64,000 nucleotides of DNA, taken from the NCBI GenBank assembly GCA_024697065.1, contig JAILGE010000033.1:20378-84377 (forward strand), read 5' to 3'. The first letter of the stretch is position 1. Every line of letters begins with the position of its first letter. Shown in pieces: positions 8,400-15,749 of the stretch. The DNA is from Lachnospiraceae bacterium. Lineage in GTDB: Bacteria > Bacillota > Clostridia > Lachnospirales > Lachnospiraceae. Made by a program: the position numbers and the translations under genes. The notes under the pieces were generated by a model. That model saw only the letters and a list, made by a program, of their open reading frames with translations, ran no database searches and was not told where the DNA came from.

Positions 8400-10094
8400 A
8401 TGAGTAGGGAAAGAATCAGAAAGAAAATTCAGAGACTGTTTGGAGAAGGAAATAATAATCGCGGCGCAGCAATGGTATCTGTATTGATAGCCGTTGCTTT
8501 CATTGCTGTTCTTGCCACTTCTCTGCTGTATCTTTCATATATGAATTATCTTACAAAGGTAATGAGATATGGCTCTACCGATGATTTCTATACATCAGAA
8601 TATGCTGTGGATGAATTATCATCTACATTACAGCAGGTAGCTGTTGACAAGGGTATTGCCGGAGGTAATATCTCGGATGCAATTTCTACTATAACTGCCA
8701 AAGTTGGTGGCGGAGATGGTACATATGATAATGATAAGGTGGAAGCACTTCTCAGAGCTGCAACACATGATGCATCCATTTCCGTAAATTCTGCGGTTAC
8801 CAGTGCGGATAACTATACTACCACATCCAATAGCGTAACTCTTAAGGGAGTACAGGTTACATCAACTACGCCGGAGGGATACGTAAGTACAATCAGAACT
8901 GATATTATCATTAACTTCAGACCGCAGGGCGAAGGATCGTTGGATATAAATGATTTCAGTGTTATTTCTGATTCACCCGTCAGATGTGGAGGTCAGGCCG
9001 GTGATCTTATCCTTTCCGGATGCATATATGCCCAGAAGAATTCAGCGGCAGCAAGTAGTTTGGGAGTGGCTTCCGGTACAGCTTTTCAGCTTGATGACGG
9101 CGCTGTTGTTTCCATGATAGGTGACAAAGCGGTTATTAATGGTGACCTTGTTATCGGTAAAGGCTGTACACTTGTTATTTCTACAGATACTGTTGTTTAC
9201 GGTGATGTTAAGATAGGTCAGAATTCCACTGTTATCATGCTTGATAAATTTAAGGTAACAGGAAGCATTTCAGGATCCGGAAAGTATAAGACTCAGGATG
9301 CCAGCAAGCTGAAGATCGGATATGTGTATGACGGTGACGAGATACCGGGATACGGTGCTTCACCAAAGTATTCAGGACTTGTAAACAGATTGTTCTGCTC
9401 TGAGGTATATTTTTACGATAAGTCAGTAAACAACTGGAAAGCATTTGATTTTGAATCATACTGTCAGGATGGAACACAGAAAGATTCCAATTGTTATGAT
9501 GTATCCAACGGCTCAAGTACTGGGGATGGAAGTTTGACCGGAGGCCCCTATGTACAGATAAATCTTCCTGATTCGGCACACAATTTTAACAATACGCTGG
9601 TTCTTGGCACTAACAGAGTAACAAAGACTCATTATGGTGCTAAGGTTAATACCACATTTACCAGCACTAAAGGTGTGTATTTCAATTCTGAAAGCGGATC
9701 CGGAGATGCTTCTGTTATGCAGAGAATGAAAGATGAAGATTATCAGAAGGTTCTTGATTCCTGTTTTGCCATGCCTTTCGGTAATTCTGTGCCTTGTACC
9801 ACTGAGGATGGCTCTTATGATTATAATTCGCATAATGCCCAGGCGGATTTTGCATGGGCGACTGATTCCAAATTCCGTGATATCAGAGACAGTGATTCTT
9901 ATGAGTCCGCAAGAAAGATAAAAGAGGTTGGAGACAGAAAGTATGTATACTGGAATGGAAATAATTATCTTCCTGTAAGATATCTTCTTGACGACAATAC
10001 AAGACAGATGATAGATAATATATTCAGTGCCAGCAGTGATACCTCAGATCCTACTACATCTTTTGTTGAATATGAGAATTGGGTGAAGAACTGA
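8400..10094 (+). CDS. Large PilX-like pilus-associated protein
   Basis: A 564-residue protein whose N-terminus (NRGAAMVSVLIAVAFIAVLATSLLYLS, about residues 18-45) resembles the PilX/GspK type. It has a short basic leader, Gly-Ala, a hydrophobic helix and then YxxSEYA-like residues. The rest is Ser/Thr/Gly/Asp-rich. It includes a stretch of short repeating beta-strand-like units (about 185-300, with VVSMIGDKAVINGDLVIG), which suggests an extracellular beta-helix resembling polymer-forming bactofilin-like folds. It may sit at the pilus tip. The usual Glu5 of pilins is absent, and bactofilin likeness is only an impression. It overlaps the region upstream of the next prepilin gene. Confidence 0.6.
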   Translation: MSRERIRKKIQRLFGEGNNNRGAAMVSVLIAVAFIAVLATSLLYLSYMNYLTKVMRYGSTDDFYTSEYAVDELSSTLQQVAVDKGIAGGNISDAISTITAKVGGGDGTYDNDKVEALLRAATHDASISVNSAVTSADNYTTTSNSVTLKGVQVTSTTPEGYVSTIRTDIIINFRPQGEGSLDINDFSVISDSPVRCGGQAGDLILSGCIYAQKNSAAASSLGVASGTAFQLDDGAVVSMIGDKAVINGDLVIGKGCTLVISTDTVVYGDVKIGQNSTVIMLDKFKVTGSISGSGKYKTQDASKLKIGYVYDGDEIPGYGASPKYSGLVNRLFCSEVYFYDKSVNNWKAFDFESYCQDGTQKDSNCYDVSNGSSTGDGSLTGGPYVQINLPDSAHNFNNTLVLGTNRVTKTHYGAKVNTTFTSTKGVYFNSESGSGDASVMQRMKDEDYQKVLDSCFAMPFGNSVPCTTEDGSYDYNSHNAQADFAWATDSKFRDIRDSDSYESARKIKEVGDRKYVYWNGNNYLPVRYLLDDNTRQMIDNIFSASSDTSDPTTSFVEYENWVKN

Positions 10095-10111
10095 TGAGAG
10101 GAGCTAATCGC

Positions 10112-10714
10112 ATGAAAAAGATCTTCAAAAGCAATAAGGGTTTTTCCTTGCTGGAGCTCTTGATAGTCATCACAGTATCTATGATACTTGTTGGTGGTGC
10201 GGCATTAGGTATTAGTCTTCTGCATAATGCTAATGTTAATGCTGCAGCAGCTAGATTGGAGACTGCATTTAATTCCGCCAGGAGCATTTCTATGGCAAAG
10301 GGACAGAATGCCGGAGCGCTTACTTTAAGAAGAGTAGGTGATAGTATTTATGCTTACATAGGTGATCCGGTATACGGAAGAGGGGATACTGTTACAACGT
10401 CAGAAATGGAGTTGATTTGTACAGGTGCTCTAACTGCACATTGTAAGCTCGACACGGGGGACGGAAGTGACGAACCAGACCTTACAAGTTTTGATTTGGA
10501 TGCAGCAACAGATATTTCAGATAAGTATACTTTATGCTTTAATTCTGCGGGACAGATGCTTCTTTATCATGAGGATGGTACTACTGTTGAATATAATGAT
10601 TTTTCTGCATTAAAGTTTTCTTTCCGTAAAGGAGTGTCCGGAAAACGTGTTTCTGTGATGTATATCAGACCAAATACCGGATACACAGGCGTCGTTGCTT
10701 ATGCTCTGCCGTAA
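10112..10714 (+). CDS. Type IV prepilin-like protein (minor pilin, FimT/GspH-like)
   Basis: The leader MKKIFKSNKG and FSLLELLIVITVSMILVGG give a clear class III signal: Gly10 before the cut and Glu at mature position 5. The mature protein is about 190 residues with NAAAARLETAFNSARSISMAKGQ, the helix-2 pattern seen in FimT/GspH-type minor pilins. I chose the ATG at 10112, preceded by GAGAGGAG. The frame stays open to 10079, where it would overlap the previous gene. Translation is probably coupled to that gene. Confidence 0.82.
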   Translation: MKKIFKSNKGFSLLELLIVITVSMILVGGAALGISLLHNANVNAAAARLETAFNSARSISMAKGQNAGALTLRRVGDSIYAYIGDPVYGRGDTVTTSEMELICTGALTAHCKLDTGDGSDEPDLTSFDLDAATDISDKYTLCFNSAGQMLLYHEDGTTVEYNDFSALKFSFRKGVSGKRVSVMYIRPNTGYTGVVAYALP

Positions 10715-10726
10715 TTGGAGGTTATT

Positions 10727-12247
10727 ATGAAGATTAAACACAGCAATAAAGGATTTACATTAGTTGAACTTCTAGTAGCGGTTGCAGTACTTGTGATCGT
10801 TATGATGGAATTGTATGCAGTTATCAACAATACTTCAAAGGTATATCAGATGGGAGATTATGAGGTTTCTCTTCAGATGGAGGCACAGCAATCTTTCCAG
10901 CTTCTTGAAGAATTGATGATAGATGCTAATTCCAAGATTGAATATGATCCGTCTACAGAAACGCTCACTATAAGCGGAAATAAGATTAAAGCAGACGGCA
11001 CCAAGGGCGATGCATATGAATATGTTGTAAAGTATTATGCAGCAGGTGCGACAGACCCGGAGACATCTGAGACACTTGTTTACGGTCGCATTAAACTTAG
11101 CGTCAAGGGTATGGTTGCCTCTTTAGATCACTGGGAGACGTTGGCAGATTATGTTGATTCTTTTGATGTTGATATGTCGCAGTATACAACATCGGATAAA
11201 GTTACTCTTAATATGACTCTTCATAATGAGAGATATTCTTATCAGGCATCAAAAGACATTTATCTCAGAAATGGAATCGGTGTAAGTGATGATCATGCTC
11301 TTGCAGATTCAACCGATGCTCAGTATTTTGTTGATTGCATGAGATTTGGAACTTATGATCTCAAAGCGGTTACCAAAGAAATAGATAATGGAAAGACTAC
11401 GACTTATTCGGAGTTCTATTTCCAGGAGAAGGCGGGAGCAACAGGTGACGCCAGAAGAGTAACTACAGATTATAAGATTGATTCCAGTGGAAAGATAAAA
11501 TGTACTGATACTCTTAATAGTTCTAAGAGTGCTTCCCGAGGACCTGTTATAGTTATTGCAACCGGTGGAAAAACTGTAACAGCAGGTGTTCCCGGATATG
11601 AAGAAGCACCTGATGCAAAGATCAGTGTGTCTACAGATCCGGTAGGAATAGGAGCGAATGATTACGGTGTTATATTAGTCAGATGTGCAACATCATCGGT
11701 TTATGGTTGCTCGCTTTCACAGGTTAGAGGAATCAGCCTCAGTGATGCAGAAAATGTTACTTATAAGATTTCCTGTAAATGGAACAGTGGAATTACCGGT
11801 ACGGATTCTTTCTCATCAGGACATAGCAGCGGTGAAAAGAAGAAAACCAATACTGTCGAGGCTGTAGGTTCAAACGGAAAGACAAATCAGCCGTACGGAT
11901 GGGCAACCGGAGATAATTGGGACAGTAATCTTAAGAAGGGATCAAAGAAATACGAGACGTATGGTGGCTCTATAGGTATATTTGATACAGAAACCAGATT
12001 CTTCTTTGATCTTCCTTCAAATTCAATAGGGGCTTCAAGTTATGGATGGTTGCAGTCGAATGCTTATAAAAATTTCCTGGATTTTACTAACGATCACAAC
12101 AGACTTGTTGTGACGGCTCATGTTACATGGTCAGGTGGTGTTTCTGAAGATTTTCCTATGGTATTTTTCCCTGACAAACAGGATGGCTCCGGTTACCAGT
12201 ATATTTCAGATAGTCAGCGAGATTTCCTTCTTCCGGATACACTGTAA
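10727..12247 (+). CDS. Type IV prepilin-like protein with a large extracellular domain (PilW/GspJ-like)
   Basis: The leader MKIKHSNKG is followed by FTLVELLVAVAVLVIVMMELYAVI, with Gly9 before the cut and Glu at mature position 5. At 506 residues it is far longer than an ordinary minor pilin (150-250), with a Ser/Thr/Gly-rich surface domain after about residue 200. This suggests an adhesive or tip-located pilin, which is inference. The start is the ATG at 10727 after TTGGAGG; the frame itself opens a little upstream with a TTG inside that Shine-Dalgarno. Confidence 0.8.
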   Translation: MKIKHSNKGFTLVELLVAVAVLVIVMMELYAVINNTSKVYQMGDYEVSLQMEAQQSFQLLEELMIDANSKIEYDPSTETLTISGNKIKADGTKGDAYEYVVKYYAAGATDPETSETLVYGRIKLSVKGMVASLDHWETLADYVDSFDVDMSQYTTSDKVTLNMTLHNERYSYQASKDIYLRNGIGVSDDHALADSTDAQYFVDCMRFGTYDLKAVTKEIDNGKTTTYSEFYFQEKAGATGDARRVTTDYKIDSSGKIKCTDTLNSSKSASRGPVIVIATGGKTVTAGVPGYEEAPDAKISVSTDPVGIGANDYGVILVRCATSSVYGCSLSQVRGISLSDAENVTYKISCKWNSGITGTDSFSSGHSSGEKKKTNTVEAVGSNGKTNQPYGWATGDNWDSNLKKGSKKYETYGGSIGIFDTETRFFFDLPSNSIGASSYGWLQSNAYKNFLDFTNDHNRLVVTAHVTWSGGVSEDFPMVFFPDKQDGSGYQYISDSQRDFLLPDTL

Positions 12248-12284
12248 TTTAAGATAGCTTATATAAGATAGAAAGGGTATTAAT

Positions 12285-12827
12285 ATGCGTAAGCTTAAAA
12301 ACAAGGGATTTACTCTTGCTGAGTTACTGATCATAGTTGCGGTTATCGCCATACTTGTTTCAGTAATAGCAGCGAACTTATTTAAGTATATCGAGAAGTC
12401 TCAGGCAACGGATGATATTGCTTCTGCAGAGGTCATCAGAACGGCCGTGCAGTCTGCTTTCAACGATTCTGAAGTCAATAAGGTAGTTCTGAGGGGATCG
12501 ATTGCCGGAGTAGGAGATACGGATGCTTTTTGGGGTACTCCCGGAGTAGAGTTCCAGGCAACTCCCGCACTTGCTACATTGGACGCGACCGCTGCTCCGC
12601 TGGTTGCTTCTACGGTAAATGAATATCTTGGAACACTTCCCGAATTTAAATTAAAGAAACCCATGGGGACAGGGTATGGTGCGCCTGCTCAATGGTGGGT
12701 GAAGATTAATTATGCGGACAAAAAAAATGTCCAGGTTGCAATCTATATCAGAGATTCTTCGGGAAATGAGGTGCAGGTAGTTCCTGAAGCGGATACTGCT
12801 TCATTATATTCAAAGTATGCAAAGTAA
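12285..12827 (+). CDS. Type IV pilin, probable major subunit
   Basis: The leader MRKLKNKG is followed by FTLAELLIIVAVIAILVSVIAA, a canonical class III signal: Gly8 before the cut and Glu at mature position 5. The mature chain is about 172 residues, with the IEKSQATDDIASAEVIRTAVQSAF helix typical of PilA/GspG. It is the most compact pilin here, is last in the operon and is followed by a very strong terminator, features fitting a major subunit. No cysteine pair is present to form the usual D-loop disulfide. Major versus minor status cannot be proven from sequence. Confidence 0.8.
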   Translation: MRKLKNKGFTLAELLIIVAVIAILVSVIAANLFKYIEKSQATDDIASAEVIRTAVQSAFNDSEVNKVVLRGSIAGVGDTDAFWGTPGVEFQATPALATLDATAAPLVASTVNEYLGTLPEFKLKKPMGTGYGAPAQWWVKINYADKKNVQVAIYIRDSSGNEVQVVPEADTASLYSKYAK

Positions 12828-12861
12828 ATAAGTTAAATCGTTTAATGTGATCTGACTTGAA

Positions 12862-12891
12862 AAGACATACCGCTTGCGGTATGTCTTTTTT
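12862..12891 (+). terminator. Strong rho-independent terminator of the pilin operon
   Basis: A perfect inverted repeat of AAGACATACCGC (12862-12873) and its complement (12876-12887) is followed by T residues. It ends the type IV pilus region. Confidence 0.93.
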
Positions 12892-12917
12892 ACAAATTTT
12901 ATTATGTATGGTAATAT
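12889..12917 (+). promoter_or_regulatory. Sigma-A promoter for the surface-polymer module
   Basis: TTTACA (12889-12894) and TAATAT (12912-12917) are 17 bases apart, starting in the T-run of the terminator and about 85 bases before the next start codon. Confidence 0.55.
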
Positions 12918-13000
12918 ATCCTCCGTTGTGCATGATCAAATTTTTTGTTTGGTTAGCTTCGTTGACGGTTAATAACTTTGAAACCGGGAGTATACAATCC

Positions 13001-14260
13001 ATGAACATAACCATCGTAGGCGGAGGTAATATCGGAACGCAGTTTGCTGTACATTGCGCCGAGAAGGGACACTCCGTTACAGTATTTACATCGAATCCTG
13101 ATAGATTTCGTAATGAACTTGAGATTCATGCTTCAGATGGAAGTGTGATCCATAAGGGGACAATCAAAGCCGCAGTAAATGATCCTGAGATCGCTTTTTC
13201 CGATGCGGATCTTATTTTTGTGACTATGCCTGCTTTTTGTATGCAGGATAATGCGGCGCGTATTTATCCCTATGTTCGCAGGGGGACTATCATATGTCTG
13301 ACGCCCGGCAGCGGAGGAGGAGAATTTTTCTTCAAGCCCTGTGTAGATAAGGGCTGTATCCTCATGGGCTTGCAAAGAGTCCCTTCCGTATCCAGGATAG
13401 TGGAATATGGTCATATCGTATGCTCAGAGGGCTACAGAGATACTTTATACATAAGTAGTATTGTCTCAGGTAATAATGATTACTGCCGGAGCTCCATGCC
13501 TAATTTATCAAATGCCGGAGTTAACGCTGTGACTGTAGACGAAGATAACATGTCTTATACAGACACTGGCAGGAATGCAATTACGAATGAGCGTGAAATA
13601 AATGATAGTGAGGCAGTAAGAAGATCTGTTACAGATAATCACTGTGCAGCCATCATAGAAAGCATCTTCGACATCACCTGCAAGACTCTGCCTGTCTACC
13701 TTAATATCACCCTTACACCGTCAAATCAGATATTGCATACTGCAAGGCTCAGATCCATGCTGTCAGACTATAATGAGGGCAGGGTATATGATAAACTCCC
13801 TTTATTCTACGGTGACTGGGATGAGGCTTCTTCAGATCTCTTGCTTAAGTGTGACGGGGAAGTGCAGCTAATCTGCAGACGCATTACCGAATTTGACCTT
13901 ACAGGCGTCAGATCCTTAAAGGACCATTATGAAGCCGCAGATGTCATAAGCTTAACCGATAAGCTGAAAAGCATTAAGAGTCTGAAAAATCTGGAAACTC
14001 CCGTTAAACAGGTGGAGGGGGGCGTCATCCCGGATTTCTCATCCAGATATTTTGAAGCGGATTTCCCCTACGGCCTGGCTGTTGTCAATGAGATCGCGGA
14101 TCTCGCAGGGGCAGAGGTGCCGAATATAAAAGCGACTCTTGAATGGTATGAGGATCTGACCCATAGAGTTAAGGATGTGAAAATGACCTCCTACCATGAA
14201 TTCAGTCTCGCAAAATGCGGGATCCGGTCATATAAAGATCTGATAGATTTTTACAGATAG
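13001..14260 (+). CDS. NAD/NADP octopine/nopaline dehydrogenase family protein
   Basis: A Rossmann enzyme that would reductively join a 2-oxo acid to an amino group, or reduce a related substrate. The N-terminus MNITIVGGGNIGTQFAVHCA is a dinucleotide-binding fold, with TPGSGGGEF and a helical C-terminal half like the opine dehydrogenase family. The 419-residue length fits. The start is at 13001, where the Rossmann strand begins; the frame stays open to 12857, inside the terminator, which is not plausible. The next genes act on cell-surface polymers, so its product may be a polymer substituent or precursor. That role is inferred from position only, and the substrate is unknown. Confidence 0.65.
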   Translation: MNITIVGGGNIGTQFAVHCAEKGHSVTVFTSNPDRFRNELEIHASDGSVIHKGTIKAAVNDPEIAFSDADLIFVTMPAFCMQDNAARIYPYVRRGTIICLTPGSGGGEFFFKPCVDKGCILMGLQRVPSVSRIVEYGHIVCSEGYRDTLYISSIVSGNNDYCRSSMPNLSNAGVNAVTVDEDNMSYTDTGRNAITNEREINDSEAVRRSVTDNHCAAIIESIFDITCKTLPVYLNITLTPSNQILHTARLRSMLSDYNEGRVYDKLPLFYGDWDEASSDLLLKCDGEVQLICRRITEFDLTGVRSLKDHYEAADVISLTDKLKSIKSLKNLETPVKQVEGGVIPDFSSRYFEADFPYGLAVVNEIADLAGAEVPNIKATLEWYEDLTHRVKDVKMTSYHEFSLAKCGIRSYKDLIDFYR

Positions 14261-14329
14261 ATTTTTTTGTGGTAATATAGCAGGCGTTGCGTAAAATTTG
14301 GATCAATTAAACGAAAAGAAGAAAACGAA

Positions 14330-15661
14330 ATGCTGCTGTATATCGATCCCGGAACCGGGAGTATGTTATTTACCATATTGTTAGGAGTACTGAGCGCCGG
14401 AGTGTACTTTATCCGCGGTCTGGTGCTTAAGATCAAATATTCCATAGGAAGCGGAAAGCGGACAAAGGATGATGATGAAAACATTCCCGAGTTCGTGATC
14501 TTTTCCGATCATAAAAGATACTGGAATATCTTCGAACCCATCTGCAGGGAAATGGAGAAGCGTGGAAAAGAGATAGTATATCTTACTGCGTCATCCGATG
14601 ATCCCGCTCTTAAATGTGATCTCAAAAATGTAAAAGCAAGATTCTTAGGTGAGGGCAACAAGACATATGCTGCTCTGAATTTCTTAAAGGCAAAGATTGT
14701 TCTCTCGACCACGCCTTCTCTTGATGTATTCCAATGGAAGCGCTCCAGAGATGTGAGATACTATGTTCACATTCCTCATTCGGCGGGAAATTTAAGCCTC
14801 TACAGGATGTACGGTCTGGACTACTATGATGCCGTTCTCACCAACGGTGCCTACCAGGAGGAACAGGTCCGCGGACTTGAAAAGGCCCGCAGGATGCCGG
14901 CAAAAGAATTGGTAAGGATCGGCGTCCCTTATCTCGATGAGATGCTAAAAAGACTGGAAGCTTCATCTGAGCGTGAAGTTAAAGGGACAACAGACAGGTC
15001 AACTACCATGGCAACAGAGGGAGCAACCGGTACCGGGAAAAAATATACCATCCTCCTTGCACCCTCCTGGGGAAAGAGCGGCATGCTCTCACGTTTCGGC
15101 TCAGACATATTAAAAGCTCTGAAAGACACGGGCTATCATATAATCGTCCGTCCGCACCCACAGTCATTTACGGCAGAGAAGAAGATGCTTGATGACCTTA
15201 TGGCAGAGTTGCCGGACAGTGAAGATTTTGAATGGAACAGAGACAATGATAATTTCGAAGTATTGAAAAAAAGCGATCTCATGATCTCCGATTTCTCCGG
15301 TGTTATATTTGATTTCGCACTTGTATTCGGAAAGCCCGTAATGTGTACCAAAACTGATTTCGACCTGAATCCATATGATGCTTCATGGCTTGATGAAGAG
15401 CCATGGACCTTCGGTGCTTTTCCGAAGCTGGGTCATATCCTTACGGAAGAAGGTATCCCTGACATAAAGCACCTTATCAATGAGTCTATCGAAAGCGATG
15501 CGTATAAGAAGAGCAGGGAAGAAGTAAGAGATGCAATGTGGCAGCACAGAGGCCGTGGCGCAGCAGATGTAGCGGATTATCTGATCAACAAATCTGCGGA
15601 ACTTGATCGTGGAGACGTTACTGATACCGTAGACAGCTCTGACGCTGCAACTGCTAGCTGA
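14330..15661 (+). CDS. CDP-glycerol glycerophosphotransferase family protein (TagB/TagF-like)
   Basis: This is a peripheral membrane GT-B-type transferase that would add glycerol-phosphate or a related polyol-phosphate to a surface polymer primer. The N-terminus MLLYIDPGTGSMLF leads into one membrane helix (about 12-35). The transferase domain shows YVHIPHSAGN, YDAVLTNG, LLAPSWGKSG and VRPHPQS, which fit the nucleotide-binding and catalytic histidine regions of Glyphos_transf (PF04464) proteins. A Thr/Gly-rich insert lies near residues 215-235. At 443 residues it covers mainly the catalytic part. It sits between the dehydrogenase and the YidC/sulfatase fusion, supporting a teichoic-acid-like pathway. 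The exact acceptor is unknown. Confidence 0.75.
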   Translation: MLLYIDPGTGSMLFTILLGVLSAGVYFIRGLVLKIKYSIGSGKRTKDDDENIPEFVIFSDHKRYWNIFEPICREMEKRGKEIVYLTASSDDPALKCDLKNVKARFLGEGNKTYAALNFLKAKIVLSTTPSLDVFQWKRSRDVRYYVHIPHSAGNLSLYRMYGLDYYDAVLTNGAYQEEQVRGLEKARRMPAKELVRIGVPYLDEMLKRLEASSEREVKGTTDRSTTMATEGATGTGKKYTILLAPSWGKSGMLSRFGSDILKALKDTGYHIIVRPHPQSFTAEKKMLDDLMAELPDSEDFEWNRDNDNFEVLKKSDLMISDFSGVIFDFALVFGKPVMCTKTDFDLNPYDASWLDEEPWTFGAFPKLGHILTEEGIPDIKHLINESIESDAYKKSREEVRDAMWQHRGRGAADVADYLINKSAELDRGDVTDTVDSSDAATAS

Positions 15662-15749
15662 CAGCGTTAAGCTCAATAATTATATGATATCAAAATAGAA
15701 ACAAAAAAATTAAAAAGAAATCCAACAAATTAAAGAAGAGATAATAACA

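Noticed and set aside
12857..13000. Upstream extension of the dehydrogenase reading frame by 48 codons
   Set aside because: It would begin within the pilin terminator stem, and the extra residues precede the Rossmann first strand, which normally starts at the N-terminus.
14238..14272. ATCTG/CAGAT hairpin followed by T residues after the dehydrogenase gene
   Set aside because: The stem is only 5 bp and lies in the coding end; it is too weak to call a terminator, and the next genes appear to continue the unit.
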